Of a stretch of 17,808 nucleotides of DNA, positions 6,786 through 13,606 are shown piece by piece. The DNA lies in assembly GCA_900550035.1 (NCBI GenBank), contig URQS01000064.1, positions 1 to 17,808 of the forward strand, given 5' to 3'. The notes beneath the pieces are model-generated. The model was not told the origin of the DNA, did no database searches, and was given only the letters and a program-made list of their open reading frames with translations. Each line of letters starts with the position of its first letter. Positions within the stretch are counted from its first letter, which is position 1. A program made the translations under genes and the position numbers. Source of the stretch: an uncultured Prevotella sp. GTDB taxonomy: Bacteria > Bacteroidota > Bacteroidia > Bacteroidales > Bacteroidaceae.

Positions 6786-8699
6786 ATGAACAAGCTGGAA
6801 ACTTTAAATGATATAGTAGCAGACAAGTATGACGGATGCTATGAAGTTATGCGTGAGTGTGTAATGGCATATGCAAATGTTGATACTGATCTTCTTGGCT
6901 TTAATGATTTGGATTTGGTATTGATGATACCAATTGGCACGTGGACAGTTTCTACGGACAAGAAAATAGCTCTTGTTAAGGCTTCTCATCTTGAGAATGA
7001 TTCAAAAGTAAAGTTAATCTCAAAGATGGAAGAAGTTGACAAAAAGGCAAAAAATGGAGAATATGAACATTCTGAGAAAAATAAGAATGGGGGATTTTGG
7101 GGTATGTTTGGTACAGCTTTCAGGTCTGTATCTGCTGTTACCAATGACGTATCTTCTGCTCGGGATTTTATAGCTATGCTTGTTGGATTGCTAAACAAAT
7201 CAGAAGAAGAGTTATACTCGTTTGTGGATTCTACGTTGAAAAACAAACCACTTCTAGGATTACAAGCAGGTGTAATCTCTCAGGTGTTACATTGCCTTTT
7301 TCCTAATGTTTTTCCTGTTGTCAATTCATGGGGCCGAGGAATCTTTGATGCATTAAGGTTACGTTTGGTAAAAGCGGATAAGAAAACTACTTATATCTCA
7401 AATTGTGAAACAATCAAGAAGTATCGTGATACCTTTGGCAAGTTTAAGAACTATCGTGTAATTGATCGTTTGTCGATAGAGTATGCTCGTGAGATAGGCT
7501 TTGGCTTTTTTGTGGAGAAATATTCAACCCCTAATTATATTCTGAATGATATTGATACAATCCTTCCTGAGTATATTTCTAAATTGACGGAGGATTATGA
7601 TACTTTATATCAAATTCCAGATGCAGAAACAGCTAAAGAGGTGCAGAAGATTCTTCGTGAAGACAATGACTTTATGGAAAAGAGTAAAGCTACTGGCAAC
7701 CATCGTCCCTCATCGTGTTTTAGGAAATATATGGATTTTTTCAGTTGGTGGATAAACCCCGAAGATCCTTTTGCACAACAAAAAGCAGATAATGATACTT
7801 ATATGAATGACATTAGTGATGATGAGCAGAATTATGAAGAATACGATTTCGCTTCTGACACAGATAAACCATTCATTAGTGAGGAGAACTTTTTAAAAAT
7901 GGTCGAACTTTTGAAATCGAAGAAAAATATTATTCTTGAAGGTGCACCTGGTGTCGGTAAGACTTTTTTGGCTCGTAAGATAGCTTATCAGCTAATTGGC
8001 AAGATAAAGAACGATAATATCGAAATGGTGCAGTTCCATCAATCATATGGTTATGAGGATTTTGTGCAAGGCATTCGCCCCTCTTCTAAAGGGAATGGCT
8101 TTGAACGTCGAAACGGAATCTTTTTCAATTTCTGCAATAAAGCCCGTCTTTTGCCTAACCAACCATTTGTATTTATTATTGATGAGATAAATCGAGGTAA
8201 TATCAGCAAGATTTTAGGAGAATTGATGATGCTTATAGAGGCTGATAAACGTAAGGAGGAATATGCCCTTAGGCTGACGTATAGCAATGAGGACGAAGAA
8301 CGCTTTTTTGTGCCTGCCAATGTGTATATAATTGGTTGTATGAATACTGCTGACCGTTCTTTGGCAATCGTTGATTATGCTTTGCGACGTCGCTTTAAGT
8401 TTTGTCATATTATGCCAGAATTCAATGAAGCTTTCAAAGATTACCTTACTTCTAAAAGGATTGATAAAAAACATGTTGAGCAGATAATTGATAAAGTGGA
8501 ATCAGCAAATAATCTGATAGCAACCATCGACAGAGGACTTGAAATAGGTCATAGCTATTTCTGTCAAACAGATGGTTGTGAAGATTTCGAAACTTGGTGG
8601 GAGAGTATCTGTGAATACGAACTATTCCCATATATTTCTGAAATCTGTTTTGATGACGAAGATAAGTATGAACAGATTTGTACAATATTGAAATTCTGA
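6786..8699 (+). CDS. mcrB: McrB-like AAA+ GTPase of an McrBC restriction system
   Basis: McrB is the DNA-recognition and motor subunit of a modification-dependent restriction enzyme; hexamers translocate DNA using GTP and activate the McrC nuclease. The 637-residue protein has an N-terminal region of about 350 residues, an acidic linker (about 330-365), and a C-terminal AAA+ domain. In the AAA+ domain I see Walker A GAPGVGKT (386-393), the segment MVQFHQSYGYEDFVQGIRP, Walker B FIIDEINRGN with Asp466/Glu467, the McrB signature MNTADRS (519-525), and the arginine-rich ALRRRFKF (532-539). The N-terminal region lacks an obvious DUF3578 or YTH-type reader. It does contain LQAGVISQVLHCLFPNVFPVVN (about 158-179), resembling a helical segment common in McrB-like ATPases. 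Target specificity is therefore unknown. mcrC starts 1 bp after the stop. Codons are A+T-rich, unlike the flanking core genes, consistent with transfer. Confidence 0.93.
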   Translation: MNKLETLNDIVADKYDGCYEVMRECVMAYANVDTDLLGFNDLDLVLMIPIGTWTVSTDKKIALVKASHLENDSKVKLISKMEEVDKKAKNGEYEHSEKNKNGGFWGMFGTAFRSVSAVTNDVSSARDFIAMLVGLLNKSEEELYSFVDSTLKNKPLLGLQAGVISQVLHCLFPNVFPVVNSWGRGIFDALRLRLVKADKKTTYISNCETIKKYRDTFGKFKNYRVIDRLSIEYAREIGFGFFVEKYSTPNYILNDIDTILPEYISKLTEDYDTLYQIPDAETAKEVQKILREDNDFMEKSKATGNHRPSSCFRKYMDFFSWWINPEDPFAQQKADNDTYMNDISDDEQNYEEYDFASDTDKPFISEENFLKMVELLKSKKNIILEGAPGVGKTFLARKIAYQLIGKIKNDNIEMVQFHQSYGYEDFVQGIRPSSKGNGFERRNGIFFNFCNKARLLPNQPFVFIIDEINRGNISKILGELMMLIEADKRKEEYALRLTYSNEDEERFFVPANVYIIGCMNTADRSLAIVDYALRRRFKFCHIMPEFNEAFKDYLTSKRIDKKHVEQIIDKVESANNLIATIDRGLEIGHSYFCQTDGCEDFETWWESICEYELFPYISEICFDDEDKYEQICTILKF

Positions 8700-8700
8700 A

Positions 8701-9774
8701 ATGTTGCCTAAAATACCTATAGAAAATTTATACTACCTGCTTTGTTATGCTTGGGATGTTAATGACCAACTGAACAAAGTAAAAGTGTATGGAAAAAATT
8801 ACCATTCGCTTGAAAACCTGTTGGCTACGGTCTTGGTTATGGCATGTGAGCGGTTGTTACGTAGAGGGCTTGTTCAAGAATACTTATTCAAAGAATTAGA
8901 AGTAAATGGAATACGTGGAAAGTTGAATCTCGAAGAAACATTGAAGAAAGTGGTGTATGGACGAGGTAAAACCATATGTCAAATTGATGAATTAACAAGT
9001 GATGTGCTTATCAATCAAGTGATTTTTTCAACATTGAAGCGGCTTGTCAAATTAGACAGTCTTGATGAAGAAATCAGGCAGAGGGTTAGAAAGACAATGC
9101 GAAAATTTCCTCATATGAGAGATGTAGATGTGGTAATAAATACTTTTGAACGTATTAAACTTAATCGTAACAATCGTTTCTATGCATTGGTTTTGAATGT
9201 TTGTAAGTTGATATGGCAGTCTACATTGCCCAACAAAAGACATGAAGGTAAGTATGAATTTATTGATTTTACTGAAGATGACTTCCAAATGAATGTAATT
9301 TTTGAGCGGTTCTTGATGAATTTTTGCAAACAGCATTGCAAGACAGAATACCCAGAAGTGCATCGTGAATACATAGAATTTAAACTTACACCATTCGGTA
9401 TGATGTTCAAGGAGAGTGGGGATGCTCTACCAATGATGGAAACAGATATAACCCTATATAATTCCATAGCACAGAAGAAACATATACTTGATGCAAAGTT
9501 TTATCGAGAGGCTTTTGTTTCAAAGTATGGAGGTAGGAAGAAAGTGAGGAGGGAACATCTTTCACAGATTCTTTCCTACATCTTAAATCAAGAGAATCCA
9601 CAAAAAGCATACACATTAAATGCTAATGGAACATTGGTTTATCCTACTGTAACAGAAGATATTGACTTCTCATATCACTACAATGGGTCTTCACATGATA
9701 TATATGTAAGAACAGTGAATCTAAATCAGCCTTGGCAGAAAATTGAGGAACGAATAAAACAGATTATAAAATAA
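8701..9774 (+). CDS. mcrC: McrC-like nuclease subunit of McrBC
   Basis: McrC carries the PD-(D/E)xK nuclease that cuts DNA when assembled with McrB. The 357-residue protein starts MLPKIPIENLYYLLCYAWDV, the typical opening of this McrC family. It has the N-terminal region with LEVNGIRGKLNLEETLKK. The nuclease core has Asp249 in METDITLY and Asp264-Ala-Lys266 in HILDAKFY, the expected D...D-x-K arrangement. So the active site looks complete. It lies 1 bp after mcrB and is certainly co-transcribed and probably coupled with it. Composition is A+T-rich like mcrB. Confidence 0.93.
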   Translation: MLPKIPIENLYYLLCYAWDVNDQLNKVKVYGKNYHSLENLLATVLVMACERLLRRGLVQEYLFKELEVNGIRGKLNLEETLKKVVYGRGKTICQIDELTSDVLINQVIFSTLKRLVKLDSLDEEIRQRVRKTMRKFPHMRDVDVVINTFERIKLNRNNRFYALVLNVCKLIWQSTLPNKRHEGKYEFIDFTEDDFQMNVIFERFLMNFCKQHCKTEYPEVHREYIEFKLTPFGMMFKESGDALPMMETDITLYNSIAQKKHILDAKFYREAFVSKYGGRKKVRREHLSQILSYILNQENPQKAYTLNANGTLVYPTVTEDIDFSYHYNGSSHDIYVRTVNLNQPWQKIEERIKQIIK

Positions 9775-9917
9775 ACGTATGTTCATCTATCAGAAAACCA
9801 TAGACCGCTCAACTCCCAAACAACTCTAATGGATTGGTAGAGAAGGTAAAGGTGGATAAGCATTTAAAAATGTAATGCTGATTTTAGAATGGATAGATGA
9901 TAAACTAAAGTAATACA

Positions 9918-10649
9918 ATGGCACAGAAGAAATATACACAAACCCAACAGGTGATAGATACCATGCGTAAGTATGGCGGATATGCCACTCTTGGAAATTT
10001 GTATCATTTGGTTGATACACAATCATGGGCTACAAAGACACCTAATGAATCGATACGGAGGATTGTGCAGCAATCTGACGAGATATTCAGAATACAGCCA
10101 GGACTTTGGGCTTTGGAAGAATGCCGTGATGAAGTGATGCGTAAGTTCGATATTCAGTCTAAAGAGCAAGAAAGTGTTGACAAGTTTACTCATAGCTATT
10201 ATCAAGGGTTAATCATTGAAATTGGCAACATGAAGCATTATAGCACCTATGCTCCAGCTCAAGACCAAAATCGTAAGTTTCTTGAAAAACCATTGAGAGA
10301 TATTTGTACTACTGTGCATATTCCTGACTTTTCATTTGAGAATATCAAGAATAGAGCAAGAACTGTAGATGTGATATGGTTTAATGAGCGTAATATGCCC
10401 GACAGTTTCTTTGAGGTAGAACACTCTACAGATATTCAGAATTCTGTGGCTAAGTTCTGCGATTTGCAAGATTTTTATAGTCGATTCTTGATTGTTGCAC
10501 CCAAAAATCGTGAGGAACAATTTAATAAGGTAATGAGCAGAACGGCTTTTAAAGATATGCGAGAACGCATACATTTTCACAATTACGAGAATATTTTGCA
10601 GCAATACGAACTTATGTGTAAGTTGCAAAAAAATGACGGGCTTATCTGA
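9918..10649 (+). CDS. HARE-HTH domain protein with nuclease-like C-terminal domain (putative restriction endonuclease)
   Basis: This 243-residue protein has two recognisable parts. Residues 5-66 look like a HARE-HTH winged helix: TQTQQVIDTMRKYGGYATLGNLYHLV, then ESIRRIVQ and FRIQPGLWALE. In bacteria this module is known to be linked to restriction enzymes and DNA modification systems. Residues 95-215 resemble a family of putative restriction endonucleases. They show LIIEIGNMKHYSTYAPAQDQ, then RTVDVIWF with Asp151, then SFFEVEHSTDIQNS with Glu166 and Glu168, then SRFLIVAP. The Asp...Glu-x-Glu pattern is a plausible variant PD-(D/E)xK centre; catalysis is inferred. It lies 143 bp after mcrC on the same strand and directly upstream of a DNA adenine methyltransferase, so it may be that enzyme's restriction partner or an accessory of McrBC. 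No clear promoter is seen in front of it. Composition is A+T-rich. Confidence 0.75.
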   Translation: MAQKKYTQTQQVIDTMRKYGGYATLGNLYHLVDTQSWATKTPNESIRRIVQQSDEIFRIQPGLWALEECRDEVMRKFDIQSKEQESVDKFTHSYYQGLIIEIGNMKHYSTYAPAQDQNRKFLEKPLRDICTTVHIPDFSFENIKNRARTVDVIWFNERNMPDSFFEVEHSTDIQNSVAKFCDLQDFYSRFLIVAPKNREEQFNKVMSRTAFKDMRERIHFHNYENILQQYELMCKLQKNDGLI

Positions 10650-10673
10650 TTCGTATGATCAATAATTAACACG

Positions 10674-10703
10674 GCTGTATATCGGCGAATGTCGCTATAC
10701 AGC
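10674..10703 (+). terminator. Strong bulged hairpin downstream of the HARE-HTH gene
   Basis: GCTGTATA (10674-10681) pairs with TATACAGC (10696-10703), and inside it GCGA pairs with TCGC around ATG; the only irregularity is a 3-nt TCG bulge on the left arm. No T-tract follows, so termination is uncertain. It could equally be an RNA-level or operator element between the nuclease-like and methyltransferase genes. Confidence 0.5.
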
Positions 10704-10730
10704 TGATGCGTAAACATTTGTAACTGATTG

Positions 10731-10769
10731 ATAATGATCATTATTGATCACAAAAGTCAAAGATTGATC
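10731..10769. promoter_or_regulatory. Phased GATC cluster / putative operator of the methyltransferase gene
   Basis: Three GATC sites start at 10736, 10746 and 10766, that is 10 and 20 bp apart, and a fourth lies upstream at 10657. The first is centred in the perfect palindrome ATAATGATCATTAT (10731-10744), flanked by TGAT on the left and ATCA on the right. The cluster is 30-80 bp upstream of the methyltransferase start. Autoregulation through methylation or a repressor dimer is inferred. Confidence 0.5.
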
Positions 10770-10797
10770 TTTTAGGGTTCACTTAAGTTTTTTGATA

Positions 10798-10805
10798 TAC
10801 TTTTG
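10798..10805 (+). promoter_or_regulatory. Putative -7 element of the methyltransferase gene
   Basis: TACTTTTG matches TAnnTTTG and ends only 9 nt before the ATG at 10815. Transcription from it would give a leaderless or nearly leaderless mRNA. No clear -33 TTTG is seen. Confidence 0.45.
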
Positions 10806-10814
10806 TGCCCGAAT

Positions 10815-11696
10815 ATGGAATATCAGAAACCGAAAACATATTATCAATCGAAGACAAATGACTTTGTTCTTGCTCATGGCGATTGCTTCAAACTCCTCAA
10901 AGAGTTTGACTTCAAGTTCGACATGATATTTGCCGACCCTCCTTATTTTCTCTCCAACGGAGGAATATCGTTGCAGAGCGGAAAAGTAGTATGTGTAGAC
11001 AAGGGCGATTGGGACAAGGGCAAGTCGCAGGAGGATATGATGGAATTCAATATGGAGTGGCTGCGACTGTGTCGTGACAAGTTGAAAGACAATGGTACGA
11101 TTTGGATTAGCGGAACTTATCACAACATTTTCTCGGTGGCTAACTGTCTGACTACTCTTGGCTATAAGATTTTGAACGTGATAACATGGCAGAAGACCAA
11201 TCCTCCTGCCAATATATCGTGTCGCTTCTTCACGTATTCCACGGAATTTGTGATTTGGGCACGAAAGAAGCAGAAGGTTGCCCATAAGTTCAACTATGGT
11301 CTGATGAAACAGCTGAACGACGGCAAGCAAATGACTGACGTGTGGCGTATGCCGGCTATAGGCACTTGGGAAAAGACGTGTGGCAAACATCCTACGCAAA
11401 AGCCCTTGCGTCTGCTCGTTCGTATGATTCTTGCGTCAACCAATCAAGGCGATTGGATACTCGACCCTTTCAGTGGAAGCTCTACAACAGGCATTGCTGC
11501 CAACTTGTGTGGCAGACGATTTGCTGGACTGGAGCAGGAAGAGAAGTTCTGCCGACTAAGTATGGCACGGCGAGAGGAAATAGAAAATCTGACAAGCTAC
11601 GACCGGCTCGTCAAGCATATCGACGACTTGCAAGCTCTGCAGGATTGCAATGTGGTGAACGAGAATGACAGCGAGTGCATACAAATGCCATTTTAA
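10815..11696 (+). CDS. DpnA-like DNA adenine-N6 methyltransferase (beta class)
   Basis: This 293-residue protein is predicted to transfer a methyl group from S-adenosylmethionine to adenine in DNA. Motif IV MIFADPPYFLSNGG (DPPY at 41-44) precedes the SAM-binding motif ILDPFSGSSTTG (DPFSGSS from 217), the order of beta-class enzymes. The segments VDKGDWDK, ITWQKTNPPANISCRFFTYSTE and GKHPTQKPLRLL closely recall DpnA of the DpnII system (GATC); HinfI-type enzymes (GANTC) are more distant relatives. GATC is the best guess for the target. A frame extends to TTG at 10803, but that codon lies in the -7 element, so I chose ATG at 10815. No DpnM or DpnII-like nuclease is in the window. The upstream HARE-HTH gene is the candidate partner. 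Its codons are more G+C-rich than those of its island neighbours, suggesting separate acquisition. Confidence 0.9.
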   Translation: MEYQKPKTYYQSKTNDFVLAHGDCFKLLKEFDFKFDMIFADPPYFLSNGGISLQSGKVVCVDKGDWDKGKSQEDMMEFNMEWLRLCRDKLKDNGTIWISGTYHNIFSVANCLTTLGYKILNVITWQKTNPPANISCRFFTYSTEFVIWARKKQKVAHKFNYGLMKQLNDGKQMTDVWRMPAIGTWEKTCGKHPTQKPLRLLVRMILASTNQGDWILDPFSGSSTTGIAANLCGRRFAGLEQEEKFCRLSMARREEIENLTSYDRLVKHIDDLQALQDCNVVNENDSECIQMPF

Positions 11697-11706
11697 GCAA
11701 AATCGT

Positions 11707-11723
11707 TCATTCGTAATGAATGA
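11707..11723 (+). terminator. Weak hairpin after the methyltransferase gene
   Basis: TCATTC (11707-11712) pairs with GAATGA (11718-11723) around a 5-nt loop, followed by TTTCTG. It is short and A+T-rich; a weak terminator at best. Confidence 0.35.
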
Positions 11724-11760
11724 TTTCTGTGGTAGAAGTATGTTTCTCGGTTTTTATTTG

Positions 11761-11768
11761 TATTTTTG
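11761..11768 (+). promoter_or_regulatory. Putative -7 element of the tcmP operon
   Basis: TATTTTTG fits TAnnTTTG and lies 41 nt before the first ATG of the TcmP gene. It indicates transcription separate from the methyltransferase. The -33 region is T-rich without a clear TTTG at the usual distance. Confidence 0.45.
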
Positions 11769-11809
11769 CCATGCCTTATTGATAATAAGTTGATGTAAGT
11801 TAAAAAATA

Positions 11810-12754
11810 ATGATTATGGAAAAATATAATCTACCACAAGATACAGAAATCGTTTCAGAACCAAAAGTATTATGGGGTGGTCGCTGGACTGATGAAAAAC
11901 TGGATGCTTTTGAGAAATATGTGAGAGCCTATTTGACCATAATGAACAAATATAGGCACCAATACGGTTGGAAACTATTGTATTTTGATGGTTTTGCAGG
12001 AAGTGGCACTCGTAATGATGACATTGATGAAGATACTACATTGTATAAACTTTTTGAAGATGAAACTATTACGGAGGAACAGTTGAATGTTTATAAAGGT
12101 GCTGCTGAACGTGTGGCTTCTTTAGATATTGAAGGCTTTGATAAATACTACTTTGTTGATTTGGATAAAGAGTCAAACAACAAATTGAAAGAAAGACTCT
12201 CACCGTATGATCCTGAAGGAATCCGTTTTGAGTTTCGCAATGAAGATGCCAATGTTATAACTCAAAGGATGGGGCTGTATATGGCGAAAAAAAGAAAAAC
12301 GTGGAAAGGTCTTGTATTATTGGATCCTTTTGGTATGAGTATAAACTGGAGTACGATAGCGAGCTTAAAGAATGCTTCAGTTGACCTTTGGATATTAGTA
12401 CCAACAGGAGTAATAATAAACCGCTTACTTGAGCGTGATGGTAGCTTAAAACATATAGATAAGCTGAAATCGTTTTTCGGAATGTCCAAGGATGAGATAT
12501 CAGACTTCTTTTATAAAAAGCGAACAGAAAACACTTTGTTTGGAAAGGTCGAATTGATAGAAAAAGTAAAGAATCCGATACAGAAAATAGCTGAATTGTA
12601 TGTTGAGCGTTTGAAACAAGAATTTAAATATGTGACCGAGTCACCGCTTGTTTTGATGAACAACCATGGAGTTCCAATTTTTCATTTTGTGTTTGCTTCA
12701 AATAATTCGACTGCTGCAAAAATAGCACAGCAAATAATAAAAAAGAAATCATAA
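11810..12754 (+). CDS. tcmP: Three-Cys-motif partner protein TcmP
   Basis: This 314-residue protein fits the TcmP family, named for its regular pairing with three-Cys-motif (phage Gp37/Gp68, DUF5131) proteins, one of which follows 4 bp downstream. Its sequence looks like a Rossmann-fold methyltransferase. A motif I-like FDGFAGSG is at residues 59-66, an acidic strand YYFVDLDKES at 113-122, and a motif IV-like position LVLLDPFGMSINW at 168-180. DPFG stands where DNA methyltransferases have DPPY or NPPY, so the substrate may not be a DNA base, or the fold may serve something else. The C-terminal FHFVFASNNSTAAKIAQQII is also typical of the family. ATGs at 11810 and 11816 are equally possible starts. 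Biochemical function is not established as far as I know. Composition is strongly A+T-rich. Confidence 0.85.
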   Translation: MIMEKYNLPQDTEIVSEPKVLWGGRWTDEKLDAFEKYVRAYLTIMNKYRHQYGWKLLYFDGFAGSGTRNDDIDEDTTLYKLFEDETITEEQLNVYKGAAERVASLDIEGFDKYYFVDLDKESNNKLKERLSPYDPEGIRFEFRNEDANVITQRMGLYMAKKRKTWKGLVLLDPFGMSINWSTIASLKNASVDLWILVPTGVIINRLLERDGSLKHIDKLKSFFGMSKDEISDFFYKKRTENTLFGKVELIEKVKNPIQKIAELYVERLKQEFKYVTESPLVLMNNHGVPIFHFVFASNNSTAAKIAQQIIKKKS

Positions 12755-12758
12755 TAAT

Positions 12759-13490
12759 ATGTCAACAAAAATAGAATGGACCGATAAAACTTGGAATCCA
12801 ATAACAGGATGTACTAAGAAATCGGCTGGTTGCGCACATTGCTATGCAGAAGTGATGGCGAATCGTATAAAAAATATGGGGCTTGACAAATACAGAAATG
12901 GATTCAGTCTGACATTACATGAAGATGATTTAGAAGAGCCTTTGCACTGGAAAAAAGGACATAATGTGTTTGTATGTTCAATGAGTGATATTTTTCATGA
13001 AGAAGTTCCTTATGAGTTTGTAGATAAAATATTTGAAACAATAATTAAAACCCCTCAACACCGATATCAAATTCTGACAAAAAGAGCTGAACGTATGGCT
13101 GAATATTTTCAGAGTAGAGAGATACCTAAAAATGTTTGGTTGGGAGTGACGGTGGAATGTAAAGACACCATGTTTAGAATAGATTATCTACGCAAACTCA
13201 GAGCTTCAGTAAAGTTCCTTTCCTGTGAACCTCTTCTTGAAGACTTAGGCGAAATGTGTCTTAATGGCATTGATTGGGTTATCGTTGGTGGTGAGAGTGG
13301 TCCAAAAGCAAGGCCGATGCAAGCGGAATGGGCTATAAATATACGTGATCAAGTGGAAAACCAAAATGCTGCGTTTTTCTTCAAACAATGGGGAACATGG
13401 GGAAGTGATGGCATTAAAAGAAGTAAGGCGAAAAATGGGAAATTACTTGAAGGACAAGTAGTACAGAAAATGCCTAAAGAGTCTATTTAA
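12759..13490 (+). CDS. Three-Cys-motif protein, phage Gp37/Gp68 family (DUF5131)
   Basis: This 243-residue protein starts MSTKIEWTDKTWNPITGC, the signature opening of the Gp37/Gp68 family. The three-Cys motif is C18-x6-C25-x2-C28 in GCTKKSAGCAHCYAE, resembling, but not spaced like, the CxxxCxxC iron-sulfur motif of radical SAM enzymes. Further family hallmarks are FVCSMSDIFHE, YQILTKRAERM, NVWLGVTVE, KFLSCEPLLEDL and IDWVIVGGESGPKARPM, then FFKQWGTWG near the end. All look intact and the length is normal. Homologues occur in phages and in bacterial accessory regions. It is translationally close to TcmP, 4 bp away, and the two are probably one functional unit. A radical-SAM-like reaction is inferred, and the substrate is unknown. 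The gene ends shortly before a strong bidirectional terminator. Confidence 0.88.
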   Translation: MSTKIEWTDKTWNPITGCTKKSAGCAHCYAEVMANRIKNMGLDKYRNGFSLTLHEDDLEEPLHWKKGHNVFVCSMSDIFHEEVPYEFVDKIFETIIKTPQHRYQILTKRAERMAEYFQSREIPKNVWLGVTVECKDTMFRIDYLRKLRASVKFLSCEPLLEDLGEMCLNGIDWVIVGGESGPKARPMQAEWAINIRDQVENQNAAFFFKQWGTWGSDGIKRSKAKNGKLLEGQVVQKMPKESI

Positions 13491-13521
13491 TAAAGCTTTT
13501 CATTGCTTCTTATACACGAAA

Positions 13522-13560
13522 AGCCCTCTTGTCTTTCAGCATGCTGAAGGCAAGAGGGCT
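13522..13560. terminator. Bidirectional terminator between the island and the DUF3127 gene
   Basis: AGCCCTCTTG (13522-13531) pairs perfectly with CAAGAGGGCT (13551-13560). The loop region holds another palindrome, TTCAGCATGCTGAA (13535-13548), giving a nearly continuous long stem. It sits between convergent genes, followed by GTATTTATTTGG on the plus strand and by CTTTTCG on the minus strand, so it can end transcripts from both sides. It also marks the right border of the island. Confidence 0.85.
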
Positions 13561-13606
13561 GTATTTATTTGGTTTGGTTGAAATGTCGTGCTAAGCGGTC
13601 AGCGGC

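Larger units (their letters stand above)
5347..13500. other. Accessory defence island
   Basis: Between trmO and the DUF3127 gene lie genes with A+T-rich codons and defence functions: McrBC, a HARE-HTH nuclease-like protein, a DNA adenine methyltransferase and the TcmP/three-Cys pair. The flanking core genes are rich in codons ending in C or G. No integrase, transposase, tRNA or duplicated attachment site is visible at either edge, so the mode of entry is unknown. The methyltransferase has intermediate composition, suggesting step-wise assembly. Confidence 0.75.

Noticed and set aside
9775..9917. Tiny open frames between mcrC and the HARE-HTH gene (for example 9779-9829)
   Set aside because: They have 12-16 codons, no leader signal and no recognisable sequence; they could be remnants of a lost gene, but nothing supports this.
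10803..10814. TTG start for the methyltransferase
   Set aside because: The TTG is part of the likely -7 promoter element, and the ATG four codons later gives a normal N-terminus.
5347..13606. Integration by a site-specific recombinase
   Set aside because: No integrase, transposase or tRNA gene is in the window, and I found no direct repeat shared by the two island borders.
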